Source: Ornatilinea apprima (GTDB lineage Bacteria > Chloroflexota > Anaerolineae > Anaerolineales > Anaerolineaceae). From it: a DNA stretch of 64,000 bases. This document shows, piece after piece, positions 9,204 through 17,899 of this stretch. The notes below the pieces were generated by a model, which worked only from the letters and a program-made list of their open reading frames with translations, was not told the origin of the DNA and did no database searches. Every line of letters starts with the position of its first letter. Positions within the stretch are counted from its first letter, which is position 1. The stretch covers positions 186,001 to 250,000 of the forward strand of contig NZ_LGCL01000024.1 of NCBI RefSeq assembly GCF_001306115.1, written 5' to 3'. The translations under genes were made by a program, and so were the position numbers.

Positions 9204-9217
9204 ATACCGAACGGTAT
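9204..9217 (+). promoter_or_regulatory. Second TetR operator upstream of the amylase gene
   Basis: ATACCGAACGGTAT is an inverted repeat with the same TACCG-N2-CGGTA core as the operator in the tetR promoter. It lies in the 59-base gap between the TetR stop and the amylase start, just ahead of an AAGGAGA ribosome site. A weak promoter (TTATCA, 18 bases, TATGTA) could overlap it. Confidence 0.75.
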
Positions 9218-9237
9218 GTACATTCAAGGAGACACTC

Positions 9238-10596
9238 ATGAACCACTGGAGTTACGACGCTGTTTTTTACCACATCTACCCCCTCGGCCTCACCGGCGCG
9301 CCGCCGCGCAACGACTTTGCCAGCCCATCCCAACCGCGCCTGGCCGCCCTGCATGGCTGGCTGGATCATCTGCAGGGTCTGGGGGTCAACGCTCTGTACC
9401 TCGGCCCGCTGTTTGAATCATCCACCCACGGCTACGACTCCGCCGACTATTTTCACGTTGACCGCCGCCTGGGCAGCGATGATACCCTGCGTAACCTGGT
9501 CAACGACTGTCACGCGCGCGGCATGCGCGTGATTCTGGATGGCGTCTTTAACCACACCGGCCGCGATTTCTGGGCCTTCCGCGACGTGCTGCACAACCGG
9601 GAAAACTCCCCCTACCGCGACTGGTTCGCCGGCTTGCGCTTTAACGGCAACAACCCCTACGGTGACGGCCTGCGCTACGACGACTGGCAGGGGCACGCCA
9701 GCCTGGTCAAGCTCAACCTCACCAATCCGCGCGTGGTGGATCACCTGCTCCAGGCAGTGGAAAGCTGGATCGAGCAGTTCGATATTGACGGCCTGCGCCT
9801 CGACGCCGCCGACTGCGTGGACCTGGGCTTCCAGCGCGCGCTGCGCGCCTTCACCAGCCAGCGCCGCCCAGACTTCTGGCTGATGGGCGAAGTAGTGCAC
9901 GGCGATTACACCCGCTGGGCCAACCCGCAAACTCTGCACGCCGTTACCAACTACGAGTGTTACAAAGGCCTGTATTCCTCGCTCAACGACCAGAACTACT
10001 TCGAGATCGCCTGGTCGCTTAACCGCCAGTTCGGCGAGCAGGGTCTGTATGGCGGCCTGCCGCTCTACAACTTTGTGGACAATCACGACGTCAACCGCGC
10101 CGCCAGCGTGCTGAAGAACCCGGCGCACCTCTACCCGCTCTACCTGTTGCTGTTCACGATGCCGGGCGTGCCATCCATTTATTACGGCAGCGAGTGGGGT
10201 CTGAGCGGAGAAAAAACTCCCAGCAGCGACGCTGCCCTGCGCCCTGCCCTGCCCGCCCCCGGCGAAGCCGCACCGCCGCATCCACACCTGGCAAAGGCCA
10301 TCTCGCGTCTGGCCAGCTTGCGCCATTCCTCGCCCGCCCTGCGCCGCGGTGATTACCAGCAGCTAGTGGTGCGGCACGAGCAGTTCGCCTTTTTGCGCTC
10401 ATCGCCCGAAGAGAGCCTGGTGGTGGCGCTGAATGCCGCCCAAACCCCAGCGGAGATCGAAATCAACCTTCCTGCCCAGCCCAACGGCAGCCTGATCGAT
10501 CTGCTCAACCCCGGCGAGCGCTTCCCGCTGCGGGGCGGCCGCGCCCAAATGCCGCTGCCCGCCGCCTGGGGGCGCGTGCTGCGCGTGGAAAGTTGA
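9238..10596 (+). CDS. GH13 alpha-amylase family glycosidase
   Basis: A 452-residue enzyme acting on alpha-glucans. The four conserved GH13 regions are visible: DGVFNHTG (101-108), GLRLDAAD with the nucleophile Asp189, LMGEVVHGDY with acid/base Glu218, and FVDNHD with the transition-state stabiliser Asp284. The family phrase SSTHGYDSADYFHVDRRLGS is near the N terminus, and a C-terminal beta domain follows after residue ~365. There is no signal peptide, so it acts in the cytoplasm, probably on maltodextrins, cyclodextrins or similar oligosaccharides. The start ATG has a good AAGGAGA site. It follows the TetR gene and carries a copy of its operator. The exact specificity (neopullulanase, maltogenic amylase or alpha-amylase) cannot be decided by eye. 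Confidence 0.93.
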   Translation: MNHWSYDAVFYHIYPLGLTGAPPRNDFASPSQPRLAALHGWLDHLQGLGVNALYLGPLFESSTHGYDSADYFHVDRRLGSDDTLRNLVNDCHARGMRVILDGVFNHTGRDFWAFRDVLHNRENSPYRDWFAGLRFNGNNPYGDGLRYDDWQGHASLVKLNLTNPRVVDHLLQAVESWIEQFDIDGLRLDAADCVDLGFQRALRAFTSQRRPDFWLMGEVVHGDYTRWANPQTLHAVTNYECYKGLYSSLNDQNYFEIAWSLNRQFGEQGLYGGLPLYNFVDNHDVNRAASVLKNPAHLYPLYLLLFTMPGVPSIYYGSEWGLSGEKTPSSDAALRPALPAPGEAAPPHPHLAKAISRLASLRHSSPALRRGDYQQLVVRHEQFAFLRSSPEESLVVALNAAQTPAEIEINLPAQPNGSLIDLLNPGERFPLRGGRAQMPLPAAWGRVLRVES

Positions 10597-10626
10597 GCGT
10601 CGGGATTCGTGCCGCCCGGCCACCTC

Positions 10627-10635
10627 TGCTATAAT
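10627..10635 (+). promoter_or_regulatory. Extended -10 promoter for the TrmO-like gene
   Basis: TGCTATAAT matches the extended -10 consensus. A start about seven bases downstream leaves a ~20-base leader containing the GGAGG site used by the TTG start at 10663. Confidence 0.65.
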
Positions 10636-10662
10636 GGCTGCATCTCATTCTGGAGGCGGGCA

Positions 10663-11055
10663 TTGGAATTTACCTTTCACGAAATCGGCCATGTGGAAAA
10701 CACCTGCAACGAGCTGGCTGAGCCGTCGGTTATTCGCGCGCTGCAATCGCGCATCATCATTCATCCTGCTCTGACCGAAGGGCTGAGCGGCTTCCAACCG
10801 GGTGACCGCCTGCTGGTGCTGTTCGTCTTCCATCTCATCGAAGACGGTTACGAGTTGATGCAGCACCCGCGAAAAGACCCCGCGCGCGCGCCGCAGGGCG
10901 TTTTTACCCTGTGCAGCCCGCGCCGCCCCAACCCCATCGGCGCCACGGTGGTAGACCTGTTGGAAATCAAAGGGAATGTTCTGCTGGTCGCCGGCCTGGA
11001 CGCGGTCAACGGCACGCCCATTTTAGACATCAAACCCGCATTCAAAAGCTTATAA
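10663..11055 (+). CDS. TrmO/TsaA-like tRNA methyltransferase domain protein
   Basis: A 130-residue protein of the UPF0066/TsaA family, whose characterised member TrmO methylates N6-threonylcarbamoyladenosine at position 37 of tRNA using S-adenosylmethionine. Diagnostic segments are RPNPIGATVVDLLEIKGNVLLVAGLDAVNGTPILDIKP and the upstream FVFHL...HPRKDP...GVFTLCSPRR. It is shorter than the E. coli enzyme (about 235 residues), holding only the core domain, as in many bacteria and archaea. I place the start at a TTG (10663) because a GGAGG site sits six bases upstream and the family's usual first strand (FEIGHVEN-like) starts there. A strong terminator follows. Confidence 0.85.
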   Translation: MEFTFHEIGHVENTCNELAEPSVIRALQSRIIIHPALTEGLSGFQPGDRLLVLFVFHLIEDGYELMQHPRKDPARAPQGVFTLCSPRRPNPIGATVVDLLEIKGNVLLVAGLDAVNGTPILDIKPAFKSL

Positions 11056-11062
11056 AAGCATA

Positions 11063-11090
11063 ACAGCCCCGCGCGCGGGGCTGTTTTTTT
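11063..11090 (+). terminator. Intrinsic terminator after the TrmO-like gene
   Basis: Palindrome ACAGCCCC-GCGCGC-GGGGCTGT (11063-11084) followed by a run of seven T on the plus strand. Confidence 0.93.
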
Positions 11091-11104
11091 GCTTGACAAA
11101 TACC

Positions 11105-11542
11105 TTATACCAATTCGATTTTGACAGGAGTGGGGTTAACAATATTTTCCGAGATCGGGCAGCGGCTGTCAACCTCTTCCAGGAAAGCAATTTTCTCTTC
11201 ATCGGTCATATCGGCATCCAGGTTGACTTTGACAACCACATGATGGAAACCGGCGCGGTCTTCTTTGGATTTACCCATTAATACGGCGGTGTTACATCCG
11301 CCTTCCACCGTTACCGACATATCGCGAATTTCGATCTGGCGCTGTTTGGCCACAATCTTGGCGATGGTGATGATACAGCCGCCCAGAGCAAAGAAGAAGT
11401 AATCCAGGGGAGTGGGGGCCGCGTTTTTGCCGCCCATGGTCTCAGGCTGATCAATGTATTGTTTGTGCGGGCCGGCGTTGAGTTCGATAAGGAAGTTTTC
11501 AACGCTTTTGGCTGAGATGGTAACAGTTTTGTTGATAGGCAT
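11105..11542 (-). CDS. OsmC family protein
   Basis: A 145-residue OsmC/Ohr-fold protein; family members reduce organic hydroperoxides with two cysteines. The first Cys region GGKNAAPTPLDYFFFALGGCIITIAKIVA and the second VDSRCPISENI are both present, so the redox pair is intact. The remaining fold (RDMSVTVEGG, FHHVVVKVNLDADMTDEEK) fits the YhfA/OsmC branch rather than Ohr. The start at 11542 is preceded by AAGGAGATCTC; an upstream in-frame ATG lacks such a site. It is monocistronic, with an extended -10 promoter upstream. Confidence 0.9.
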   Translation of the reverse strand: MPINKTVTISAKSVENFLIELNAGPHKQYIDQPETMGGKNAAPTPLDYFFFALGGCIITIAKIVAKQRQIEIRDMSVTVEGGCNTAVLMGKSKEDRAGFHHVVVKVNLDADMTDEEKIAFLEEVDSRCPISENIVNPTPVKIELV

Positions 11543-11619
11543 GTACAGAGATCTCCTTGTCAATAGAAATATGGGTTCAAAAAAAATGCGTTTCAGGCTC
11601 ATGTCTAAAACGCAAAATG

Positions 11620-11628
11620 AGTATAGCA
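11620..11628 (-). promoter_or_regulatory. Extended -10 promoter for the OsmC gene
   Basis: On the minus strand TGCTATACT forms an extended -10 box. The first ~25 transcribed bases hold an inverted repeat GCGTTT...AAACGC (11588-11613), which could be a regulator site or a 5' hairpin. Confidence 0.55.
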
Positions 11629-11717
11629 TAAATTTCTAACCTGTCATCTATTTTTATCCAACATTAATGATTACTAATCTGATAAAGAGCCAAATTATTG
11701 TTTGTTTTTCACAAAAA

Positions 11718-12728
11718 TCAGGCCCGCCGGGCCGCCCTGGCTTTCAGCTCCGCGCGCTCGCTTTCGCTCAAAAAGGCCTGCTCCAGCGCGTTGCGCTGCG
11801 CCTGGTGAATTTGCTCTGCGCTCAAGCCGGCAGCCGGCGCGGCCACCTCGTACTCGTAGGCGATATTAATCCCGCTGATGCCGGGGTCGTCGGTGTTGAT
11901 GGTGGCGGCCAGCCCGCGCTCTAAAAACTGGCGCAGCGGGTGACTGGCATAATCGGGCACGGTGCTGGTTTGCACGTTGCTGGTCAGGTTGCTTTCAATG
12001 CCAATGCCCCGCTTTGCCAGGGCGTCCATCAACGCCGGGTCTTCCACGGCGCGCACGGCGTGCCCCAGGCGCTCGGCGCCCAGGCGGTCAATCGCCGTCC
12101 ACATGCTGTGCGGTCCCGCCGATTCGCCCGCGTGCACGGTGATATGCCACCCGGCGTCACGCGCGCGGCGGAAATGCTCTTCAAACCACTCGGCGGGGTA
12201 ATTAGCCTCATCACCGGCCAGGTCCAGGGCGGTGATCTGTTCGCGCCGGGTCAGCAGCGCCTCCAATTCCTCGCGGCCTTTTTGCGGACCGTAGGTGCGG
12301 CTGATGATCCCGATCAGTTTGGCGTGCATGCCGCTGTCGCGCCGCGCGGCTGCCACACCGTCTGCCACCGCTTCCACCACGGCGGCCGGGTCCAGGTTGT
12401 GCGCCTCGGCCATAAAACACGGGCTGAAGCGCAGCTCCACATAATCCAGTCCCTCCGCCTGCGCGTCCAGCACGTTTTCATAGGCCACGCGGCGGCAGGC
12501 GTCCGCATCGGCCAGCACGCCCACCATCCACTCAAACTTGGAGAGAAAAGCCATCACGCCCGGCTGCGGCGCGGTTACCTGCACATACGGGCGCAGTTCC
12601 TCCACGCTCCAGGCCGGCAGCGGCAGGTGATGCTGCTCGCCCAGTTCCAGAATCGTTTGCAGACGCACGCTGCCATCCAAATGGCGGTGCAGATCCGCCA
12701 GCGGGTAAGAAAGGTCAATCATGCTCAC
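11718..12728 (-). CDS. add: Adenosine deaminase
   Basis: Converts adenosine or deoxyadenosine to inosine in purine salvage. The zinc ligands and catalytic residues are all visible: HRHLDGS (14-20), HAGE (199-202), His223 in RLGHAVRA and NTDDPGI with Asp280/Asp281. The length of 336 residues matches E. coli Add (333). The start is a GTG at 12728 with an AGGAGG site six bases upstream; an ATG two codons later is the alternative. Adenine deaminases of the same superfamily cannot be fully excluded, but the DLHRHLDGS and SNVQTSTV segments favour adenosine. Confidence 0.9.
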   Translation of the reverse strand: MSMIDLSYPLADLHRHLDGSVRLQTILELGEQHHLPLPAWSVEELRPYVQVTAPQPGVMAFLSKFEWMVGVLADADACRRVAYENVLDAQAEGLDYVELRFSPCFMAEAHNLDPAAVVEAVADGVAAARRDSGMHAKLIGIISRTYGPQKGREELEALLTRREQITALDLAGDEANYPAEWFEEHFRRARDAGWHITVHAGESAGPHSMWTAIDRLGAERLGHAVRAVEDPALMDALAKRGIGIESNLTSNVQTSTVPDYASHPLRQFLERGLAATINTDDPGISGINIAYEYEVAAPAAGLSAEQIHQAQRNALEQAFLSESERAELKARAARRA

Positions 12729-12800
12729 AGGGCACCTCCTCAATACGGTAGATAAAAGGATTATGCCATTTCCGCCGCCAGCCAGCAAGCCGATGCAAAT

Positions 12801-12828
12801 AAAAAACCGGGCATGCAAACCCGGTTTT
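12801..12828 (-). terminator. Intrinsic terminator of the transporter operon
   Basis: AAAACCGGG (12803-12811) pairs with CCCGGTTTT (12820-12828) around an eight-base loop; in the minus direction the stem ends in six T. It lies about 20 bases past the stop of the ArsB/NhaD-type gene. Confidence 0.88.
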
Positions 12829-12849
12829 GCCTGTATGATGAAACGCGGG

Positions 12850-14142
12850 TTAAAACCCCACAGTATAGAACACCAGCACATACATCAGCGTGGCCACCAG
12901 GCAGGCCAGCAGCATCACCGGCAGACCGCGCTTGCTCCACAGCGCCGGGGTGATGGGATTGCGCGTGCGCTCGGAAAGAGACGCCACCACCACATTGGCC
13001 GAAGCGCCAATGATGGTGCCGTTGCCGCCAAAGCCGGTGCCCAGCGCCAGCGCCCACCACAGCGGGGCAATATCAATCCCCGCCGCGCCCAACTGCTGAA
13101 TGACCGGGATCATGGCAATCGTGATGGGAATGTTGTCCACCACCGCCGCGATGATCGCCGCCAGCCATAAAACCGCCACGCCCAGCAGCACCGGCGGCAG
13201 CCCTCGCGCGCTGGCCACCAGATTGGCCAGCAGGTGCATCACACCGGCCGCTTCCAGCCCGCCGACCATCACAAACAGAGCGGCAAAAAACACCAGAATG
13301 TCCCACTCCACGCGGTTCAGCGTCTTGCGAATATCCGGGCGCACCCAGGTGAGACCCAGCGCCGACGCGCTCAGCGCCACATACGAAGGGCTGACGTGAA
13401 TTTTTTCTTCCATTAAAAACGCCAGCACTGCCAGCGCGATCACCACCAGGGCACGTTTGGCGGTTTTGGCGTCTTTCAACGCCTCGCGCGGATTCAACTG
13501 GTCCAGCACTTTTGGATCGCATAATTGAGCGGATTCAAAATCCTTTTGGAACATGCGCAGCAGCAGCCACAGCGCCGCGCCCCACACCACCACCACAATC
13601 GGTAAAGCGTGCAGCAGGAAATCAGTGAACGTCAACCCGGCCGCCGAGCCAATCAGAATGTTGGGCGGGTCACCCACCAGTGTGCCCACGCCGCCGGTGT
13701 TGGAAAGCAGCGCCAGCGCGATGAGAAACGGCGTGGATTCCAGGCCCAGTATCTCGCAGATCAGAATGGTTACCGGGGCGATCAGCACCACCGTGGTTAC
13801 ATTGTCGAGAAACATGGAAATCACCGTGGTGACCGTGCCCAGCAGCACCAGCAGGCGCGCCGGCCGCCCGCGCGAGAGCTTGCCCACTACCACCGCCAGG
13901 TACTGAAAAAAGCCGGTTGGCTCCAGCACCGCAACCAGGATCATCATCCCCATCAACAAGAACAGAGTCGGGAAGTCGATCATTTCCAGCGCCTGTTCTT
14001 CGTGGTAAAAGCCAAAAATCATGCCGGCGGTGACCATCAATACCGCCCCTGCCAGGGCCACAATCGTGCGATTCACTTTTTCAGAGAAAATCAAAGCCAG
14101 CGCAAAAACAAAAATACTCGAAGAAACCACAATGGCTGTCAT
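12850..14142 (-). CDS. ArsB/NhaD-type ion transporter (IT superfamily)
   Basis: A 430-residue membrane protein with about eleven hydrophobic segments. It has the two pseudo-symmetric signature repeats of the ion-transporter superfamily: [19 protein letters not shown] (near residue 111) with [19 protein letters not shown] (147-165), and [15 protein letters not shown] with [18 protein letters not shown] in the second half. These form the discontinuous substrate helices in ArsB, NhaD and the OCA2/P protein. The closest feel is the P-protein/NhaD-like group, so Na+/H+ exchange is as likely as arsenite export; no arsR or arsC is nearby. It follows a CBS-domain gene with a four-base gap, forming a two-gene operon. 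Confidence 0.88.
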   Translation of the reverse strand: MTAIVVSSSIFVFALALIFSEKVNRTIVALAGAVLMVTAGMIFGFYHEEQALEMIDFPTLFLLMGMMILVAVLEPTGFFQYLAVVVGKLSRGRPARLLVLLGTVTTVISMFLDNVTTVVLIAPVTILICEILGLESTPFLIALALLSNTGGVGTLVGDPPNILIGSAAGLTFTDFLLHALPIVVVVWGAALWLLLRMFQKDFESAQLCDPKVLDQLNPREALKDAKTAKRALVVIALAVLAFLMEEKIHVSPSYVALSASALGLTWVRPDIRKTLNRVEWDILVFFAALFVMVGGLEAAGVMHLLANLVASARGLPPVLLGVAVLWLAAIIAAVVDNIPITIAMIPVIQQLGAAGIDIAPLWWALALGTGFGGNGTIIGASANVVVASLSERTRNPITPALWSKRGLPVMLLACLVATLMYVLVFYTVGF

Positions 14143-14146
14143 CGTT

Positions 14147-14626
14147 TCACTTACCCAGTGTATTGCTCGGAGCGTTCAACCAGCTTTTCATCAAAGCCGT
14201 GCCAATATCCACATGCGAGGCCAGGCCGATCAATTTCCCCTCCAGGTTAACCACCGGCAGGTCCTTCAATCCGTTCTGGTTAAGAATGGCGGCCGCGTGC
14301 ATCAGGCTGAAATTCTCTTCCGCGTAGACCGGTTCATCCATAATCTCGCGTACCTTACGGTTCAGGTCTTCCGGCAAGGGCATGCGCAGGTCAATCGCCC
14401 CAAAGCCGTGCACAAATTCAAAATGCTCCATAAAGTTAAGGAAGTTGGGCATTGCCAGGCTGAGCAGGTGGCGCAGTTTTACCACCCCCACCAACCTGCC
14501 AGCTTCATCCAAAACCGGCAGAGTGCCAACCTTATTTTCCACTACCAGCGAAATCGCCTCGCGCACCGGCGCGTCCTGGCTGATGCAAACCACTTTTCGT
14601 TTCATGCATTTTGAAACCGAATTCAT
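14147..14626 (-). CDS. CBS domain pair protein
   Basis: A soluble 159-residue protein made almost entirely of two CBS motifs, about residues 6-65 (VCISQDAPVREAISLVVENKVGTLPVLDEAGRLVGVVKLRHLL) and 90-150 (VREIMDEPVYAEENFSLMHAAAILNQNGLKDLPVVNLEGKLIGLASHVDI). CBS pairs bind adenine nucleotides and gate attached or partner proteins. The gene starts with a GGAGGCGGCA ribosome site and runs into the ArsB/NhaD-type transporter gene four bases later, so it is probably a cytosolic regulator of that transporter. Confidence 0.9.
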   Translation of the reverse strand: MNSVSKCMKRKVVCISQDAPVREAISLVVENKVGTLPVLDEAGRLVGVVKLRHLLSLAMPNFLNFMEHFEFVHGFGAIDLRMPLPEDLNRKVREIMDEPVYAEENFSLMHAAAILNQNGLKDLPVVNLEGKLIGLASHVDIGTALMKSWLNAPSNTLGK

Positions 14627-14691
14627 TGCCGCCTCCTTAAGCCTGCTGGACTACCACCAAGCCCCCTGATTATATCCCCAAATGCGGCAAG

Positions 14692-14720
14692 TTGCCGGTT
14701 GGGCGCTTCAATGCTATAAA
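14692..14720 (+). promoter_or_regulatory. Promoter of the alanine dehydrogenase-like gene
   Basis: TTGCCG (14692-14697), a 17-base spacer and TATAAA (14715-14720), the latter preceded by TGC to give an extended -10. The leader to the ATG at 14813 would be about 85 bases. Confidence 0.6.
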
Positions 14721-14812
14721 TAAGGCAACCCACTTTGCTCCACCCCGAACAGCGCGATTCCGCGCTCCCCGCCCGCTGATTTGGGCGTCCATCACTTCAA
14801 AAGGAGAATCCG

Positions 14813-15946
14813 ATGCCATCCCGATCCAAAAAAATCGGTCTGCCGCGCATGAAAGCGGAAGCCGGTGAAAAACGTGTGTTTTTGCCCGAATTTGTCAACA
14901 AACTGGTGGGTTTGGGCTTTGAGATGTTTATTGAAGAAGGGTACGGCTCGCGCAGCGGCTACACCTTCGACGATTACCAGCAGGGCAGCCCGATGGTGCA
15001 CCGCGTGTCGCGCAAAGACGCCTTCGCGCAGCCCTGCGTCCTCATTCTGCGCTCTCCCAACCCCGAAGAGTTCGACCTGATCCCGGCCGGAACCTGCCTG
15101 ATCTCCATGCTGCATTACCCCACGCGGGCCAACCGCGTGCAAATCTTGCGCCAAAAAGGCATTCAGGCCATCTCACTGGACAGCATTGTGGACGACTACA
15201 ACCTGCGCCTGGTGGAAAACATGAAAGCCGTGGCCTGGAACGGTCTGGAAGCCGCCTTTGATGTGCTGGAAACACGCTTCAATGGCCTGGTCAAACCCGA
15301 CGGCCATCCCTGGAAGAGCCTGATTCTGGGCACCGGCATGGTGGGCAAGCACGCCATCGACGCGGCGACAAAATTGGGCAACATTGAGCGCAACAATGAG
15401 CATATCGAGAACAACGGCCCCGGCGCGATTGCCTGGAGCGTGGGGCGCAACATCAGCCCCAAACCAGAGCAGATGCGCGAGCTCTTTTCGCAGGTGGATG
15501 TGCTGGTAGATGCCTCGCAGCGCCGCGACGCTTCACAGCCCGTGGTGCCCAACGAGTGGCTGGCCTGGCTGCCCGAGCACGCCGTGGTGGTTGATCTGTC
15601 GGTTGATCCCTACAAGCTGGATCAGGACCCGCCCGTGGTGCGCGGGATTGAGGGCATTCCCCAGGGCGACCTGAACCAGTACATCTTCCACCCTAACGAC
15701 CCGCGCTGGTGCGACAAGATTCCCGCCTCCATTCCCACCGCGCAGCGCCGTTCCACAGTAACCTGCTATTCCTGGCCGGGCATTCACCCCGAGGCCTGCA
15801 TGCGCCACTACGCCCAGCAGATTCTGCCGCTGATGGAAGTGCTGGCGCAGAAAAGCTGCTCCGACCTCTCGCCGTATGGCAGCTACTTCGAGCGCGCGCT
15901 GTACCGCGCCACGCTGAAGGCCTTTTTAGCGTCTCAGGAGAATTAA
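14813..15946 (+). CDS. Alanine dehydrogenase/PNT-like NAD(P)-dependent enzyme
   Basis: A 377-residue soluble enzyme. The N terminus (IGLPRMKAEAGEKRVFLPEFVNKLVGLGFEMFIEEGYG) follows the alanine dehydrogenase/transhydrogenase N-terminal domain pattern, and the Rossmann motif LILGTGMVGKHA sits in the middle. The length equals alanine dehydrogenase. However, the C-terminal half (VVDLSVDPYKLDQDPPVVRGIEGIPQGDLNQYIF, then TVTCYSWPGIHPEACMRHYAQQILPLM) differs from classical Ald, so a related oxidoreductase acting on another amino acid is possible. The ribosome site AAGGAGAATCCG sets the start. The gene converges with the response regulator gene, and their stop codons overlap (15943-15946). Confidence 0.68.
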   Translation: MPSRSKKIGLPRMKAEAGEKRVFLPEFVNKLVGLGFEMFIEEGYGSRSGYTFDDYQQGSPMVHRVSRKDAFAQPCVLILRSPNPEEFDLIPAGTCLISMLHYPTRANRVQILRQKGIQAISLDSIVDDYNLRLVENMKAVAWNGLEAAFDVLETRFNGLVKPDGHPWKSLILGTGMVGKHAIDAATKLGNIERNNEHIENNGPGAIAWSVGRNISPKPEQMRELFSQVDVLVDASQRRDASQPVVPNEWLAWLPEHAVVVDLSVDPYKLDQDPPVVRGIEGIPQGDLNQYIFHPNDPRWCDKIPASIPTAQRRSTVTCYSWPGIHPEACMRHYAQQILPLMEVLAQKSCSDLSPYGSYFERALYRATLKAFLASQEN

Positions 15947-16605
15947 TCGAGCTTCAACAGGCCGCGCTGCACGGCCGCCGTGACCGCCCCCGCGCGTGAA
16001 TCCACACCCAGTTTGGTGTAGACATTGGTAAGATGGGCTTTGACGGTGCGCTCGGTGATATTGAGACGCAAGGCGATCTCTTTGCTGGTCGCGCCGCGCG
16101 CGGCCGCCGCCAGCACCTCCAGCTCGCGTTCCGTTAACCCGGCCTCTTCCGCCCCGGTGGAAGAGGCTTTTGGCTGCCCCGCGCCGGAATACGCCAACAG
16201 GCGCGCCATCAGGTCGGGGTCCAGCAGCAGATCGCCGCGCGCCGCGGCGCGAATGGTGGCGAAGAGCTTCTCGCGCCCGGTGTCTTTGAGCAGGTAGCCG
16301 CGCGCCCCGGCGCGTAATCCGCGGGAGATCAGATCATCTTCATTGTAGGTGGTCAGAATCACCACCGCAATGCGCGGCTGTTCGGCGTGCAGGCGCTCAA
16401 TGGCAGTCAGACCGTCCATCACCGGCATGCGCAAATCCATCAGCACCACATCCGGCTGCAGCTCAGCGGCCATGCGCAGCGCCTGGGCTCCGTCGGCCGC
16501 TTCGCCCACACACTCGAAATCGGCTTCCGTTTCCAGAATCAGGCGCATGCCTTCACGCACAATCAGGTGATCGTCCGCGATTAAAATCCGGATCGGCTGG
16601 TTCAT
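15943..16605 (-). CDS. NarL/FixJ-type response regulator
   Basis: Transcription regulator of 220 residues. The receiver domain has the acidic pair Asp11/Asp12, the phosphoacceptor Asp57 in DVVLMDLRMPVMDG, and the conserved Thr and Lys (ILTTY, LLKDTG). The output domain is a LuxR-type helix-turn-helix (LTERELEVLAAAARGATSKEIALRLNITERTVKAHLTNVYTKLGV). Its start overlaps the histidine kinase stop by four bases (ATGA, 16602-16605), so kinase and regulator are translationally coupled. Target genes are unknown. Confidence 0.95.
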   Translation of the reverse strand: MNQPIRILIADDHLIVREGMRLILETEADFECVGEAADGAQALRMAAELQPDVVLMDLRMPVMDGLTAIERLHAEQPRIAVVILTTYNEDDLISRGLRAGARGYLLKDTGREKLFATIRAAARGDLLLDPDLMARLLAYSGAGQPKASSTGAEEAGLTERELEVLAAAARGATSKEIALRLNITERTVKAHLTNVYTKLGVDSRAGAVTAAVQRGLLKLD

Positions 16606-17840
16606 GCGTCCTCCGCGGACAGCGGAAATTGCGCCGCCAGGCGGGTGCCCTGACCCGGCTGGCTGAAGACCTCCAGGCTGCCGCCCGCCAGGCGCGCCCG
16701 CTCGCGCATCCCCACCAGGCCGTAATGGCCGCTGCTTCCTTCCACCGCCAGCGTATCGAATCCCTCACCATCGTCGCCTATTTCCAGGCTCAGGCGGGTT
16801 TCAGTGGTCTCCAGGCGCACCCAGGCGTTTTTGGCGCGGGCATGGCGGGCGATGTTGGCCAGTCCCTCGCCGACAATGCGCGGCAGGTGCTCGCGCGCCG
16901 CTTGCGGCAGGCTGGGTGGCAGGTCGAGCGAGACCTCGCAATGAATGCCGGTGGCCACGCAGAAGCGGTTGATCTCATCCCGCAGCGCCGCTTCCAGGTT
17001 GGGTCCGCCGGGCAGATCGCTGCGCAAGGCATCAATCACCTGCCGGGCTTCGGCCAGGGTGGTGCGCGCGCGCTCCATCGCCTGGCGGATGATGGCCTGC
17101 GCCCGCTCCAGATTCTGATGGCCCAGGTGCGAATCGGCGGCCTCGAGCTGCAGGGTCAGCCCCACCAGTCCCTGCGCCAGGGTATCGTGCAGCTCGCGCG
17201 CCATGCGCTGGCGCTCGGCCGCCAGCGTTAACGTCTCAATTTGCTCAGCGTACTCCTTCAACTGCTGGTTGGCTTTGGCAAGCTCAGCCGCCAGCGCCTG
17301 GGCTTCTTCGCGCAGTTCGCTCTGGCGCACATACAGCAGCACATAGACCACCACAAACAGGGTCATCGGCCCGGCCAGAATCAACCAGCCGCGCGCGGCG
17401 TCCCAACCGCCTTTAACCCAGATACTGATCGAGGAGAGGGCCAGAAAAATGACCAACCCCACCACGGTCACACGGCTGCGGCGAAAAATACCCACCGTCT
17501 CGCCCACCAACGCCAGAAACAATCCCTGCCCCAGGCTGGGAACGGGCGGGATAAGCGACAGGGTAAACGCCAGCACACCCTGCAGCGCCAGATAGGTGAA
17601 CGCCTGTTTTTGAATATAAATGACCCACGGGCTGAGCCAATGCAGCAGCAAATGCAGCGCGAACAGCAGGCTGAATACCGCAAACAGGCCGGGGCGGCGC
17701 AGCATCTGCGGGTTTTGCGCCAGGGTCATTCCAAATAAACCCAGCAGCACCACCGTCAGCAGCCAGAAGAAAGGCCGCACGGTGCGCACTTCGGGGTCAT
17801 CCAGGCTCAATAGGGTTCGCAACCAGTTCTGTTTGGGCAT
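16602..17840 (-). CDS. Membrane histidine kinase (HisKA_3, NarX/DesK type)
   Basis: Sensor kinase of 412 residues. The N-terminal ~170 residues hold about six membrane segments with no sizeable external domain, so it may sense the membrane itself, as DesK does. A coiled coil (173-210) joins to the HisKA_3 dimerisation domain with the phosphoacceptor His218 in RELHDTLAQGLVGL. The ATPase domain shows the N box (EGLANIARHARAKNAWVRL), the G1 box (GDDGEGFD) and the G2 box (GHYGLVGMRERARLAGG). It pairs with the response regulator downstream by a four-base overlap. Confidence 0.95.
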   Translation of the reverse strand: MPKQNWLRTLLSLDDPEVRTVRPFFWLLTVVLLGLFGMTLAQNPQMLRRPGLFAVFSLLFALHLLLHWLSPWVIYIQKQAFTYLALQGVLAFTLSLIPPVPSLGQGLFLALVGETVGIFRRSRVTVVGLVIFLALSSISIWVKGGWDAARGWLILAGPMTLFVVVYVLLYVRQSELREEAQALAAELAKANQQLKEYAEQIETLTLAAERQRMARELHDTLAQGLVGLTLQLEAADSHLGHQNLERAQAIIRQAMERARTTLAEARQVIDALRSDLPGGPNLEAALRDEINRFCVATGIHCEVSLDLPPSLPQAAREHLPRIVGEGLANIARHARAKNAWVRLETTETRLSLEIGDDGEGFDTLAVEGSSGHYGLVGMRERARLAGGSLEVFSQPGQGTRLAAQFPLSAEDA

Positions 17841-17899
17841 ATTGTTTTCTCACGCGGTCAGGGGTCTCATCCTTGATTATACAATGCCCTATTCTTCCG

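Noticed and set aside
12850-14142. Naming the transporter arsB
   Set aside because: Its motifs are shared by the whole ion-transporter superfamily, and no arsR, arsC or arsA gene lies nearby.
14813-15946. Naming the enzyme ald with certainty
   Set aside because: The N-terminal domain and Rossmann motif fit, but the C-terminal half lacks phrases I expect in classical alanine dehydrogenases.
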